DNA of 64,000 nucleotides from PHAA01 sp963665865 (GTDB taxonomy: Bacteria; Bacillota; Syntrophomonadia; Syntrophomonadales; Syntrophomonadaceae): the NCBI GenBank assembly GCA_963665865.2, contig CAXXWF010000001.1, positions 3,534,001 to 3,598,000 on the forward strand, given 5' to 3'. The notes under the pieces were generated by a model. It saw only the letters and a list, made by a program, of their open reading frames with translations, did not search any database and was not told where the DNA came from. Position 1 is the first letter of the stretch. The number at the start of each line of letters is the position of its first letter. This document shows positions 25,518 to 34,347 of the stretch, piece after piece. The position numbers and the translations under genes were made by a program.

Positions 25518-26271
25518 GTCTCAATACCTCCCTGGCGAAATCTCTATATACTTCAGCCCCTTTGGAGCGCGCATCATATAAGGCAATCGGTTTGCCATGA
25601 CTGGGCGCTTCGCTCAGCCTCACGTTTCTGGGAATAATGGTCTGATAGACTTCCTTGCGAAAATGCTTTTTTACTTCATCAACAACCTGGATCGAAAGAT
25701 TGGTCCTACCATCAAACATAGTAAATACAATACCTTCTATTATCAATTTTGGATTTAAGCGTTTTCTAACTAACTGTATGGTGTCCACCAGTTGGCTAAG
25801 GCCTTCCAACGCGTAATATTCGCATTGAAGAGGAATCATAACCGAATCACATGCGGTCAAGGCATTAATTGTTAATAAACCCAGCGACGGTGGGCAGTCC
25901 AATAAAATGTAATCATAATATTCCCTTATCGGAGCCAGTCCAGTGGCCAATGCCTGCTCCCGATCGGTCCGGCCAACTAACTCTACTTCGGCTCCTGCTA
26001 ATTGAATGGTCGAAGGAATTAGATCCAAATTATCTACGCGGGTACGGGTCATCACCTGACGAAATTCAAGCTGATCTATTAACAGGTCATGCAGGCAAAA
26101 CTTGAGCCGCTTGCGATTTATTCCCAATCCGCTCGTGGCGTTTCCTTGCGGGTCACAATCCACTAATAGTACCTTATGGCCCTCCATAGCTATATAAGTT
26201 GCCAGATTTATTGCGGTAGTGGTTTTACCCACCCCTCCTTTCTGGTTTGTAACCGCAATCATCTTTGCCAT
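25489..26271 (-). CDS. parA: Chromosome partitioning ATPase ParA/Soj
   Basis: 260 residues. The deviant Walker A KGGVGKTTTAINLA (about 10-23) and Walker B YILLDCPPSLGLL (about 118-130) are diagnostic. It is the ATPase partner of ParB for origin segregation and also modulates DnaA in Bacillus. It is coupled to parB by a 29-bp overlap. Confidence 0.95.
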   Translation of the reverse strand: MAKMIAVTNQKGGVGKTTTAINLATYIAMEGHKVLLVDCDPQGNATSGLGINRKRLKFCLHDLLIDQLEFRQVMTRTRVDNLDLIPSTIQLAGAEVELVGRTDREQALATGLAPIREYYDYILLDCPPSLGLLTINALTACDSVMIPLQCEYYALEGLSQLVDTIQLVRKRLNPKLIIEGIVFTMFDGRTNLSIQVVDEVKKHFRKEVYQTIIPRNVRLSEAPSHGKPIALYDARSKGAEVYRDFAREVLRRGQERTRVR

Positions 26272-26645
26272 TGCTTGTCCCCTTTCTTTCCTAACAGAGC
26301 TTTTACTAAATTTGTGTACAGTTATTTATTTCTCTTTCATTCATCTATATTCCTGCCATGTTATTATACCAGAACCAATATATTTGTCTTTATGCCATTT
26401 TCGCTTGCAACAATAAAGGCAAGAGCCTAAGCCCCTACCTCAGACCGTTGACAAAAGCGAATCTCCGCGTTATTTCAAAAAGCCCGTTCAATCAACGTAC
26501 CCTTGTACGTCTCAATCTCGGGCTTTTCTCATGCCTTGATCTTCACTTCTGTCATCAGCCTGTCAGATTGCCGACATTGTCGACAATCTGAGGCAGGGGC
26601 CTAAGCCCCTGCCTACCAGTTTTCTCGTCCTTAGAGATAACTTTA
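26272..26645. other. Intergenic region with a composite repeat
   Basis: This 374-bp spacer between noc and parA has no gene. Its right half is occupied by the dispersed repeat at 26424-26615. Confidence 0.55.
26424..26615. repeat. Composite dispersed repeat with nested hairpins
   Basis: It contains an AAAAGCCCG...CGGGCTTTT hairpin (about 26478-26526), a CAGATTG...CAATCTG hairpin and a GGCAGGGGC-CTAA-GCCCCTGCC palindrome (26592-26613). The core GCGTTATTTCAAAAAGCCCG plus TTCAATCAACGTAC recurs inverted near 31786-31819, and the flanking AAAAGCGAATCTC and CCTTGATCTTCACTTC words recur at 16534-16590. Confidence 0.7.
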
Positions 26646-27503
26646 TTATTTAGCCATCATGCGAGAATTTCGCCTTACCTTAGGCACTCTTATGACAATT
26701 TCATATTCCTCATCCCGCTCAGTTTCAATCATAAACATATCTATGCCTATTTGTTTGGCCCTGTTTACGGTCTCTTTTATAGTGTTTAAAAAAATCCGTG
26801 CATCTCTTATGACGATTGAAACCTGTTGCCCCTTACCAGTTTGGTTAACTCCCTGCGGTATGTTATTTTGCCTGAGATTTTCTACTATCTCTTCAGTTTC
26901 TTTGACATTTAGGTCTTTCTCATAGATAGCTAGCAAGACTTCTTTCTGGGTATCCACTGAATTAAGTTTGAGCAAGGCCCGGGCGTGTCTTTCGGTTATT
27001 GTTTCCGGCACAATCAGACAGCGCAGTTCCTTGGTTAATCTTAATAGCCTGAGTTTATTAGCAATAGCCGATTGGCTCCGGCCAACTCTCTGCGCCAATT
27101 CTTCCTGCGTCAGACCAAACTCACTAATCAGCTGCGCATAAGCGCCTGCTTCTTCCAAATAATTTAGGTCTTTACGCTGCAGATTTTCGATCAACGATAC
27201 TTCCGCCGCCTGCCTATCGCTCATTTCCTGCACAATAGCTGGTATAGTAGGGGTTCCTATCAATCGACAGGCCCGATACCTCCTCTCTCCGGCTATCAAC
27301 TGATAGCCTTCCCTCGCTTTTCTGACTACAATCGGTTGTAATACCCCATACATTTCAATTGATTTGGCCAAATCTTGTATTTCTATTTCATTGAATTCCC
27401 GGCGAGGTTGAAAAGGGTTGCGGCTAATTTCATCCAAAGGTATATTCAAAACCTTTATGCCATTAACCTTAGCTAAGAGCTTCTCCCATGGTTTTTTACC
27501 CAA
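26646..27503 (-). CDS. noc: Nucleoid occlusion protein Noc (ParB paralogue)
   Basis: 285 residues. ParB-type domain with IAGERRYRACRLIG (about 69-82) and SLIENLQRKDLNYLEEAGAY (about 102-121), then helix-turn-helix LTQEELAQRVGRSQSAIANKLRLLRL (about 130-155). The position between rsmG and parA is the classic place for noc, and the sequence is clearly distinct from parB. Noc binds its own sites and blocks septum formation over the nucleoid. The start is a TTG with GGAGG seven bases upstream. An N-terminal amphipathic segment could mediate membrane contact. No clear Noc-binding site was found in the window. Confidence 0.86.
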   Translation of the reverse strand: MGKKPWEKLLAKVNGIKVLNIPLDEISRNPFQPRREFNEIEIQDLAKSIEMYGVLQPIVVRKAREGYQLIAGERRYRACRLIGTPTIPAIVQEMSDRQAAEVSLIENLQRKDLNYLEEAGAYAQLISEFGLTQEELAQRVGRSQSAIANKLRLLRLTKELRCLIVPETITERHARALLKLNSVDTQKEVLLAIYEKDLNVKETEEIVENLRQNNIPQGVNQTGKGQQVSIVIRDARIFLNTIKETVNRAKQIGIDMFMIETERDEEYEIVIRVPKVRRNSRMMAK

Positions 27504-27518
27504 CTCACCACCTCCTCA

Positions 27519-28166
27519 TTATAAGGGCTTTTTGGCCGGTTCTCCTATCTTCCGGGGAAACTGTGGCGGCGTTGGATGCACCTTTCTTACCGCCACTATG
27601 ACTCGGTCTCTCTCCTGCAAGAGATTATAGAGATAGACATCTTCGACCTTGCCGCCGAGTATTTTCAAGGCCGTCTGCGCTTCAGCAATTTCCTGCTGGT
27701 AACTGCTGCCTTTCCACAGCAACAGCTTCCCTTCTGGCTTTACCAACGGGATTCCATATTCAATTACGACTCTCATCGCGGCCACAGCCCGGCTGGTACA
27801 ATAATCATAGCGGTTGCGGTGTCCGCTCGCCTGCCCCAGGGTCTCAATCCTTTCGCGAATTATCCTCACATTTTTCAGTTCCAGTTCATCGCAGATTTTT
27901 TGCAAAAATGCACTCTTTTTTAGATCGGACTCTACCAGCGTCACCCGGCTCTCCGGGCACACCATACCTAATATCAAGCCTGGAAAACCGGCTCCACTGC
28001 CAATATCGATTACTTGCCGATCAGCCAGGGAAACCCATTGCAAAACCTGCACACTGTCTTGAATGTGTTGCCCTATTTCTTCGGGACCGGCTTTTCGACT
28101 TATAAGATTTTGCTTCTTATTCTCTTCGAGTAGCAGCTGCGCAAACCTCTTTACATATATTTCCAT
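27519..28166 (-). CDS. rsmG: 16S rRNA (guanine527-N7)-methyltransferase RsmG
   Basis: 215 residues. The SAM-binding motif VIDIGSGAGFPGLILGM (about 52-68) and YDYCTSRAVA (about 123-132) are typical of RsmG. It methylates G527 of 16S rRNA. It lies between mnmG and noc in the conserved origin order. Confidence 0.94.
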   Translation of the reverse strand: MEIYVKRFAQLLLEENKKQNLISRKAGPEEIGQHIQDSVQVLQWVSLADRQVIDIGSGAGFPGLILGMVCPESRVTLVESDLKKSAFLQKICDELELKNVRIIRERIETLGQASGHRNRYDYCTSRAVAAMRVVIEYGIPLVKPEGKLLLWKGSSYQQEIAEAQTALKILGGKVEDVYLYNLLQERDRVIVAVRKVHPTPPQFPRKIGEPAKKPL

Positions 28167-28175
28167 AAATAAATT

Positions 28176-30047
28176 TTAATTCCTTCTTTTTTCTAAAAAA
28201 ATCATTAAAATATTTATATCAGCCGGGGTGACCCCGGAAATTCTGGAAGCATGGCCTAAAGACTCCGGTCTGATTTCTTTTAGTTTCTGCCGCGCTTCAT
28301 TGGATAGGCTGTACACCCCATGGTAATCAATGTCAGCGGGAATGCGTTTGCTCTCCATTCGTTCAAAGCGCAACACCTGTTCCTTCTGTTTATTGATGTA
28401 TCCTTCATATTTGGCCTGTATCTCCAGTTGTTCCAATATCTCAATCCCACTGGTCTTAAGCCAGCCCTGTTCTACGAAATCTTGTATGGTCAATTCCGGT
28501 CGGCGCAGCATCTCCCATAAAGAAATACGGTCACGCAGCGGAGCACTTGTTTTGGCTGCCAGAAATTTTTCCGCTTCGGCATCCGCCGGTGTGAAGGTGG
28601 TTAGTTTCAAAGCCTGGGTGACTTGTTCCAACAAGTTTAGTTTAGTTTGAAACAGGCTCCATCTATAATCATCAACCAGCCCTAGCTGCTTCCCTTTTTC
28701 TGTCAAACGCAGATCCGCGTTATCCTGCCGCAACAAGAGCCGGTATTCTGCCCGGGAAGTCAACAACCGATATGGTTCATCCGCTTCTTTCGTTACCAGA
28801 TCGTCTATCATTACCCCTATAAAAGCTTCGCTTCTTTTCAAGATGAATGGCTCCCGATGTTGCACTTTTAAAGCGGCATTAATCCCGGCGATCAATCCTT
28901 GGGCGGCCGCTTCTTCATATCCCGAAGTGCCGTTAATCTGCCCCGCCGTAAAAAGGCCTGCCACCACTTTGCTTTCCAGGGTTAATTTGGCCTGAGACGG
29001 GATTACATAATCATATTCAATGGCATACCCGGTTCTCATCATATGGACACGCTCCAGTCCGGGAATGCTATGCAATACTTGAATCTGCACATCTTCAGGC
29101 AGACTGGTGTTCAACCCCTGTACATACATCTCATCCGTATCACGCCCTTCGGGTTCTATGAAAAGCTGATGCGAGGTTTTATGTGCAAACCGCACTACTT
29201 TGTCCTCAAATGAGGGGCAATACCGGGGTCCTTTCCCTTTGATTACCCCGGTAAATAGCGGAGCTCTAGCTATATTGTCCATTACAATGCGATGCGTCTC
29301 GGGGGTTGAGTGGGTCAACCAGCAAGGCAGTTGTTCTTGGGTTGGAGGAGGACTAATAAAAGAAAATCTCCAAGGCACACTGTCCCCAGGATGCTCCACC
29401 ATTTTAGAGAAATCCACGGTTTTCCTATCTATCCGCGGCGGGGTACCGGTCTTGAATCTGCCTAGTTTGATCCCCATCTCCTGCAGATTATCAGAGAGCT
29501 TTACCGCGGGAAATTGATTACCCGGTCCCCCATCATACATCACCTCGCCGGCAATAATACGTCCCTTTAAATAGGTCCCGGAAGTAACCACCACCGTCTG
29601 GCATTCGTAGCGAGCTCCCGTCCTGGTAATAATGGCCTTAACTTCACCCTTTTCACTCTCTATCTTTTCTACTTCTGCCATTAACAACTGCAATCGTTCC
29701 TGCCCCAGGATAGTCTTGATCATCTCGCGCCCGTATTCATGTTTGTCCGCCTGAGCACGCAAAGCCTGTACCGCCGGCCCTTTGCCGGTATTTATCAGCC
29801 GCATCTGAATGCTGGCCTTATCAATATTGATTCCCATTTCTCCACCCAGAGCATCTATTTCTCTAACCAGTTGGGCTTTGGCCGGCCCCCCAATCGATGG
29901 ATTGCATGGCATGAGCGCAATATATTCAACACTCATGGTTACCAAAAGGGTACTGCAGCCCATGCGAGCGGATGCCAGTGCAGCTTCACATCCAGCGTGC
30001 CCAGCCCCAATAACCACAACCTCATATTTCCCTGCTTCGTAAACCAT
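28176..30047 (-). CDS. mnmG: tRNA uridine-5-carboxymethylaminomethyl modification enzyme MnmG (GidA)
   Basis: 623 residues, full length. The N-terminal FAD motif is VVIGAGHAGCEAALASARMG (about 11-30). Conserved CNPSIGGPAKAQLVREIDALGG (about 48-69) and GQINGTSGYEEAAAQG (about 370-385) follow. It works with MnmE to modify wobble uridine 34 in tRNA. It lies 10 bp after mnmE. Confidence 0.96.
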   Translation of the reverse strand: MVYEAGKYEVVVIGAGHAGCEAALASARMGCSTLLVTMSVEYIALMPCNPSIGGPAKAQLVREIDALGGEMGINIDKASIQMRLINTGKGPAVQALRAQADKHEYGREMIKTILGQERLQLLMAEVEKIESEKGEVKAIITRTGARYECQTVVVTSGTYLKGRIIAGEVMYDGGPGNQFPAVKLSDNLQEMGIKLGRFKTGTPPRIDRKTVDFSKMVEHPGDSVPWRFSFISPPPTQEQLPCWLTHSTPETHRIVMDNIARAPLFTGVIKGKGPRYCPSFEDKVVRFAHKTSHQLFIEPEGRDTDEMYVQGLNTSLPEDVQIQVLHSIPGLERVHMMRTGYAIEYDYVIPSQAKLTLESKVVAGLFTAGQINGTSGYEEAAAQGLIAGINAALKVQHREPFILKRSEAFIGVMIDDLVTKEADEPYRLLTSRAEYRLLLRQDNADLRLTEKGKQLGLVDDYRWSLFQTKLNLLEQVTQALKLTTFTPADAEAEKFLAAKTSAPLRDRISLWEMLRRPELTIQDFVEQGWLKTSGIEILEQLEIQAKYEGYINKQKEQVLRFERMESKRIPADIDYHGVYSLSNEARQKLKEIRPESLGHASRISGVTPADINILMIFLEKRRN

Positions 30048-30057
30048 CTTTCTCCTC

Positions 30058-31431
30058 CTACTTACCTATGCAAAAATTATGAAATATTCGGTCAATAACT
30101 TCCTCTTTCAATGTTTTGCCGCTTATCTCTCCCAACGTCTCCAGCGCTCCCCAAATATCAACCCCCAGACAATCGGCGGTCACTTGCCTCAGATTCTGGA
30201 GCGCACTCTCGACTTGAGCTCGGCTTCTTAAAAGGGCCTCTTTCTGCCTAATGTTTATCATTATATCCAACCCGTCTCCAGGAAGTGTCCCCGACAAAAC
30301 CATTTCCTCCATGGTCATCTCCAGCTCTTCCAAGCCTAGGTCCTTTTTGGCCGCTCCCCGAATTAGCTTTACTCCTGCGAATAGGGAATCTAATTCCACG
30401 GTACTTATTCGTTTTCTTTCCAAGTCTTCCTTGTTGACGAATACTATAAGCTTTTCCCGATCAATATTTTGATATATGTCCAGGTCGGCCTGGGTGATAC
30501 CGTCCCCGGCATCTAACATCAAAACCAGCAGATCGGCCTGTTCTATTACCTTTTTAGATTTTTCCACCCCTATTTTTTCTACTAAGTCTTCCGTCGATCT
30601 TATTCCTGCGGTATCCATTATTTTCACCGGAATGTCGTGCACGTTGATATAATCCTCAACCACATCCCGGGTCGTTCCTGGAATATCGGTAACTATGGCC
30701 TTCTCTTTCTTAAGCAGGGCATTGAGCAGGCTGGATTTACCAACATTGGGTTTACCACATATCACTACTTTTACCCCATCCCTATATATTTCATTTCTCA
30801 CACCCGCGGCCACAATCTGATCCAAAGCGACTAGGCTCTGCAGCAATATAGTCTGGACTTCGTCATAGTCCAACTCTCCCACTTCTTCGGGAAAATCCAG
30901 ACTGGCCTCTACCATAGCATTTAACTGGAGCAATTTCTCCTCTATCGCCTCAATGTAACCAATCTTGCCTTCCAGTTGCTGCATGGCTAGCTTTAAACCC
31001 CGGTCGGTCTTGGCTCTTATGATGTCAATAACCGCTTCGGCCTGACTCAACTCCATACGGCCATTGAGAAAAGCCCGTTTGGTAAATTCTCCGGGTTCGG
31101 CCATTCGCAAGCCTGCCTCCAAACATCGCTGCAAACAACGGCGTACCGGCATACTTCCCCCATGACAGTTTATTTCTACCACATCTTCCCCGGTGTAACT
31201 GTGCGGTGCTTTCATGATACCGAGCAGAACCTGATCAATTTTACTGCCGTCTTGGTCAATAATCCAGCCCAGATTAAGGGTGTATCCTTGCCGCTGGCTT
31301 AAATCCTTCCCAGTAACAGGCACAAATATTTCCCCAACCTTTTCGATTACCTCATGCCCGCTCAATCTTATTATGCCTATTCCACCCTCACCAGGCGGCG
31401 TGGATAGCGCTGCAATAGCATCTTCAAACAT
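30058..31431 (-). CDS. mnmE: tRNA modification GTPase MnmE (TrmE)
   Basis: 457 residues. An N-terminal formyl-THF-binding domain, a helical domain, and an inserted G domain with GKPNVGKSSLLNAL (about 225-238), DIPGTTRD (about 248-255) and DTAGIR (about 270-275). The C-terminal CIGK carries the conserved catalytic Cys. It is the partner of MnmG. Unlike many relatives, mnmE is separated from jag by a 487-bp repeat-filled spacer. Confidence 0.96.
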   Translation of the reverse strand: MFEDAIAALSTPPGEGGIGIIRLSGHEVIEKVGEIFVPVTGKDLSQRQGYTLNLGWIIDQDGSKIDQVLLGIMKAPHSYTGEDVVEINCHGGSMPVRRCLQRCLEAGLRMAEPGEFTKRAFLNGRMELSQAEAVIDIIRAKTDRGLKLAMQQLEGKIGYIEAIEEKLLQLNAMVEASLDFPEEVGELDYDEVQTILLQSLVALDQIVAAGVRNEIYRDGVKVVICGKPNVGKSSLLNALLKKEKAIVTDIPGTTRDVVEDYINVHDIPVKIMDTAGIRSTEDLVEKIGVEKSKKVIEQADLLVLMLDAGDGITQADLDIYQNIDREKLIVFVNKEDLERKRISTVELDSLFAGVKLIRGAAKKDLGLEELEMTMEEMVLSGTLPGDGLDIMINIRQKEALLRSRAQVESALQNLRQVTADCLGVDIWGALETLGEISGKTLKEEVIDRIFHNFCIGK

Positions 31432-31918
31432 TGTTTTCTCCCAATCTCGAAATAATCATGATTTTATATTACCAAAATACCGAGCAACATACACCTCGGA
31501 CCAATCGCTTTGGTTGTAATTTCGTTTCTTAGCAGTATCAATATATAAAAAAAGACCCTTGCGGGCTTCAGAGTGTCGATATAGTCAGGCCGAGCAAAAA
31601 AGTTCACCCAAGGGTACTTCCCCCTCCGGGGACTCCTGATGCGTCCTAAAGGACGCCAATAATGTTGCTGGTGTACCGCTTGCGGTACGATTAATGTTGC
31701 AAGAGCAAGGCATTAATAAAAGCCCGTGATTGAGGCGGGATAAGGTCAGGGGACACACCCTTTTAAGGGAATGTCCCCGTAACATGTACGTTGATTGAAC
31801 GGGCTTTTTTTAATAACGCAGCACCCAAAGGGCACAACCTATGTTCGCTTCGCTCACGAATTAATGACGCTATTGGGCTTTTTGACGGTCTGAAAGGCCC
31901 TTGCGGGCCTTTTGATTT
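31432..31918. repeat. Repeat-filled spacer between jag and mnmE
   Basis: 487 bp without a gene. It carries an inverted copy of the composite repeat (core 31702-31819: AAAAGCCCG, then CGGGCTTTT, then AATAACGC), a nested GGGGACA...TGTCCCC palindrome (31748-31778) with inner CCCTTTTAAGGG, a GGACGC/GCGTCC hairpin near 31644, a GTACCGCTTGCGGTAC hairpin near 31674-31689, and terminal AAGGCCC/GGGCCTT hairpins. Most of it can fold. Confidence 0.7.
31893..31912. terminator. Hairpin after jag, possible terminator
   Basis: AAAGGCCC (31893-31900) and GGGCCTTT (31905-31912) pair around TTGC, seven bases beyond the jag stop. U runs are short on the minus strand, so termination may be partial, allowing read-through to mnmE. 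Confidence 0.5.
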
Positions 31919-32548
31919 CTATTTCTTCAAAGCTATGACTACTTTCCGGTTAGGTTCCTCTCCCATTGAATAAGTGACCAGCTGTGGATCCTCCTGAAGA
32001 ACGGTATGTACTATTCTTCTCTCCTGTGAACTCATCGGCCGCATTATCACATTTTTTTGGGTCTGCTTTACCTTCTCAGATAGTCTGATGGCCAGAGATT
32101 CCAGGGACTGTTCTCTCTTCTTTCGATAATCTTCTACATCCAACACGATACGTATCTTCTCTTCGCGTTTACGATTAAGCATTAGGCCCGCGATAAATTG
32201 TAAAGCGTTCAGGGTTTCACCCTTACGACCAATCAACAACCCCATATCGTTGCCCACAATATTTATTCTGGTTACGCCATTATCCCATTCGACCTTCTCA
32301 ATCTGATAATCAATTTTCATTCTTTGCAGAAGGTCTTCAACTACTTTGCGAGCCTCTGTCTCTGGTTTCTCTCTTAGCGATACTTTTACTACTGCTGGTT
32401 TGTTGCCCATAAAACCCAGCAACCTTTTGCTCGCCTCTTCCACGATTTCTATGGAAACATCTTCAATATCACAACCGAGTTCATCTAAGGCTGCTTTTAT
32501 AGCTTCTTCAACGTTTTTTCCCTTTTTTTCGACTGTTTGGCCCTGCAT
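31919..32548 (-). CDS. jag: RNA-binding protein Jag (SpoIIIJ-associated)
   Basis: 209 residues. A Jag_N domain (KGKNVEEAIKAALDELGC near the start), a KH domain with LLIGRKGETLNALQFI (about 113-128) and an R3H domain ending ERRIVHTVLQEDPQLVTYSMGEEPNRKVVI. It binds RNA and is linked to cell elongation. I start at 32548 (MQGQTVEKKG), preceded by GGAGGAAAAGGAAAAG. The gene overlaps the 3' end of yidC by 41 bp. Confidence 0.92.
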   Translation of the reverse strand: MQGQTVEKKGKNVEEAIKAALDELGCDIEDVSIEIVEEASKRLLGFMGNKPAVVKVSLREKPETEARKVVEDLLQRMKIDYQIEKVEWDNGVTRINIVGNDMGLLIGRKGETLNALQFIAGLMLNRKREEKIRIVLDVEDYRKKREQSLESLAIRLSEKVKQTQKNVIMRPMSSQERRIVHTVLQEDPQLVTYSMGEEPNRKVVIALKK

Positions 32549-33308
32549 CTTTTCCTTTTCCTCCTTTGGCCCTCCGTTCAACCTCTTCATTAACGCTTTT
32601 TTCTTGGTAGTCCGGTTCGGCTATTTTTTGCGGCGCATCGATCTGTATGCCTGTCCCTGTATCAAGCTTGGCGGTGTTGTGCAACCGGTTTACATATAAT
32701 TGTTGGAAAATACCCAAAGTATTAAAAACCACCCAATATAATGGCAAACCAGCCGGCATCTTAAACGCTATCCAGGCCATCATCAAGGGCATGAAATACA
32801 ACATGGCCTTCTGGGTGGGATCGTTGTTCTGAGTCATTGAAATCTTTTGTTGCAAAAAGGTCGTCAGCGCAGCCAATATGGCCAAGATAAAAAATGGGTC
32901 TGGTAGACTAATATCTGGAATCCACAAAAAGCCTTTATGAGCTAAATCTAAGTAATTAAATTTCAATAGCGATTGATAAAAAGCTAAGAATATAGGCATC
33001 TGAATCAAGAGCGGCAGACATCCACCCATGGGATTCACTCCGTGCTCTTTATACAGTTCCATTGTTTTCTTTTGCATCAAAGCTTGATCGTCTTTGTATT
33101 TCTCCTGGATATATTTGGTCTTAGGTTGTATTTCCTGCATGGCTCGCATGGATCTCATCTGTTTTTGGGTAAGCGGGAACATGACCAATTTAATTAAAAT
33201 GGTCATAAAAATTATCGCCAACCCATAACTGGGCAGCCCAATCTGGACTGTGAACGTATATATCAAATTGATAAGATCAGAAAACCATTGAATAAATGTC
33301 TGCCACAA
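32508..33308 (-). CDS. yidC: Membrane protein insertase YidC/OxaI
   Basis: 266 residues with five hydrophobic segments and a basic C-terminal tail rich in Lys and Arg. GLAIIFMTILIKLVMFPLTQ (about 29-48) is the first insertase helix; the groove residue that is Arg in many homologues is Lys here, as in other clostridial proteins. NPMGGCLPLLIQMPIFLAFYQ (about 92-112) is the family signature. The start is a TTG at 33308. No lipobox is visible at the N-terminus. It inserts membrane proteins alone or with Sec. Confidence 0.94.
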   Translation of the reverse strand: MWQTFIQWFSDLINLIYTFTVQIGLPSYGLAIIFMTILIKLVMFPLTQKQMRSMRAMQEIQPKTKYIQEKYKDDQALMQKKTMELYKEHGVNPMGGCLPLLIQMPIFLAFYQSLLKFNYLDLAHKGFLWIPDISLPDPFFILAILAALTTFLQQKISMTQNNDPTQKAMLYFMPLMMAWIAFKMPAGLPLYWVVFNTLGIFQQLYVNRLHNTAKLDTGTGIQIDAPQKIAEPDYQEKSVNEEVERRAKGGKGKDAGPNSRKKGKKR

Positions 33309-33381
33309 ATTTTAACCCTGCCTTTCGAAGTCCAGCCGCGACAGCAGGTTCCACCTCCTTAATAGTCCCTCTGGCAAATAC

Positions 33382-33588
33382 TTAGGGTACCGGATCGTAC
33401 CCACCTGGATGAAATGGATGACATCGGCTCATTCTTTTAACTGCCAGCCATCCTCCTTTAATCACCCCATATTTCTGTAAAGCTTCGATTGTATAGTTGG
33501 AACAGGAAGGATAGAATCGACAGACTGGTCTTTTGAAAAAACTCAGCTTTTGATAAGTTTTTATAAATAAAATAAAAACTTCTTTCAC
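33382..33588 (-). CDS. yidD: Membrane protein insertion efficiency factor YidD
   Basis: 68 residues. CRFYPSCSNYTIEALQKYG (about 23-41) and RCHPFHPGGYDPVP at the C-terminus are diagnostic. The GTG start overlaps the rnpA stop by four bases. It assists YidC-dependent insertion. Confidence 0.95.
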   Translation of the reverse strand: MKEVFILFIKTYQKLSFFKRPVCRFYPSCSNYTIEALQKYGVIKGGWLAVKRMSRCHPFHPGGYDPVP

Positions 33589-33920
33589 CGTATACTGGCC
33601 TTTCCCATCAGTCTTAAAAAATCATTCTCAATAAGTTCAAAGACAGCTTCCTTGACATTAAATCTGGCTACAACCACTACATCATACCCTGGTCGCAGGT
33701 TGTTAAGGTTCTTTCTTATCACTTCTCTAATCTGTCTTTTAGCACGATTCCTAATTACAGCATTGCCTATTTTCTTGGAAGTTACTATCCCAAAGCGATT
33801 ATGGGGCAGATTATTTGCTTGCGTGAATACAATAATGTACTGGCCAAGTATTCTTCTGCCATTATTATAAATATATTTGTATTCCTTGCCCCTGCTTATT
33901 CTCCATTCTTTATGCAGCAT
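33585..33920 (-). CDS. rnpA: Ribonuclease P protein component
   Basis: 111 residues, basic. NRFGIVTSKKIGNAVIRNRAKRQIREVIR (about 41-69) contains the RNR motif of RnpA. It binds the RNase P RNA for tRNA 5' maturation. The order rpmH-rnpA-yidD-yidC-jag is the standard origin operon. Confidence 0.95.
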   Translation of the reverse strand: MLHKEWRISRGKEYKYIYNNGRRILGQYIIVFTQANNLPHNRFGIVTSKKIGNAVIRNRAKRQIREVIRKNLNNLRPGYDVVVVARFNVKEAVFELIENDFLRLMGKASIR

Positions 33921-33964
33921 AAGTAGTCCTTCTAAAAGGTAAATTAATCGTTCTGGCTGATAGT

Positions 33965-34099
33965 TTAAGCAGAGAGTTTTTTCCTGCCTCTTTGTCTGCG
34001 GGTTGCCAAAACTTTTCTTCCCCCAGCGCTGGCCATTCTTTTTCTAAAGCCGTGGACCCTTGATCTCTGTCTCTTTTTTGGTTGATAGGTTCTTTTCAT
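33965..34099 (-). CDS. rpmH: Large ribosomal subunit protein bL34
   Basis: 44 residues, MKRTYQPKKRQRSRVHGFRK then RMASAGGRKVLATRRQRGRKKLSA, a textbook L34. AGGGGGC lies before the ATG. It is the first gene of the rpmH-rnpA-yidD-yidC-jag operon. Confidence 0.97.
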   Translation of the reverse strand: MKRTYQPKKRQRSRVHGFRKRMASAGGRKVLATRRQRGRKKLSA

Positions 34100-34135
34100 T
34101 GATAAGCTGCCCCCTTAATTTTTCCAGTACCTACT

Positions 34136-34165
34136 ATTATATTTATAAAACCCTCGCCATGTCAA
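34136..34165 (-). promoter_or_regulatory. Sigma-70 type promoter of rpmH
   Basis: On the minus strand TTGACA (34160-34165) and TATAAT (34136-34141) are separated by 18 bp. Both boxes are perfect. Transcription would begin about 30 nt before rpmH. Confidence 0.8.
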
Positions 34166-34272
34166 GAAACACTGTCCTTCTAAATACTTCTAATTATGTT
34201 TAAAATCTGCTACTATATATACTATATCTATGCTCATACTAACTTTCAGCACGTTTTCACGATCGAATAATT

Positions 34273-34324
34273 ACTTGTCCAGATATACACAGTCATTTAC
34301 GCTGGACAAGTTGACTTATCCCCA
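34273..34324 (+). promoter_or_regulatory. dnaA upstream region: inverted repeat and DnaA-box-like words
   Basis: ACTTGTCCAG (34273-34282) and CTGGACAAGT (34302-34311) form a perfect 10-bp inverted repeat. Between and beside the arms are ATATACACA (34283-34291) and TTATCCCCA (34316-34324), each one mismatch from the DnaA box TTATNCACA. The block lies just before dnaA and could serve DnaA autoregulation or be the first part of a bipartite origin. Confidence 0.5.
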
Positions 34325-34347
34325 TAAATATACCAGGAGGCTTTTGA

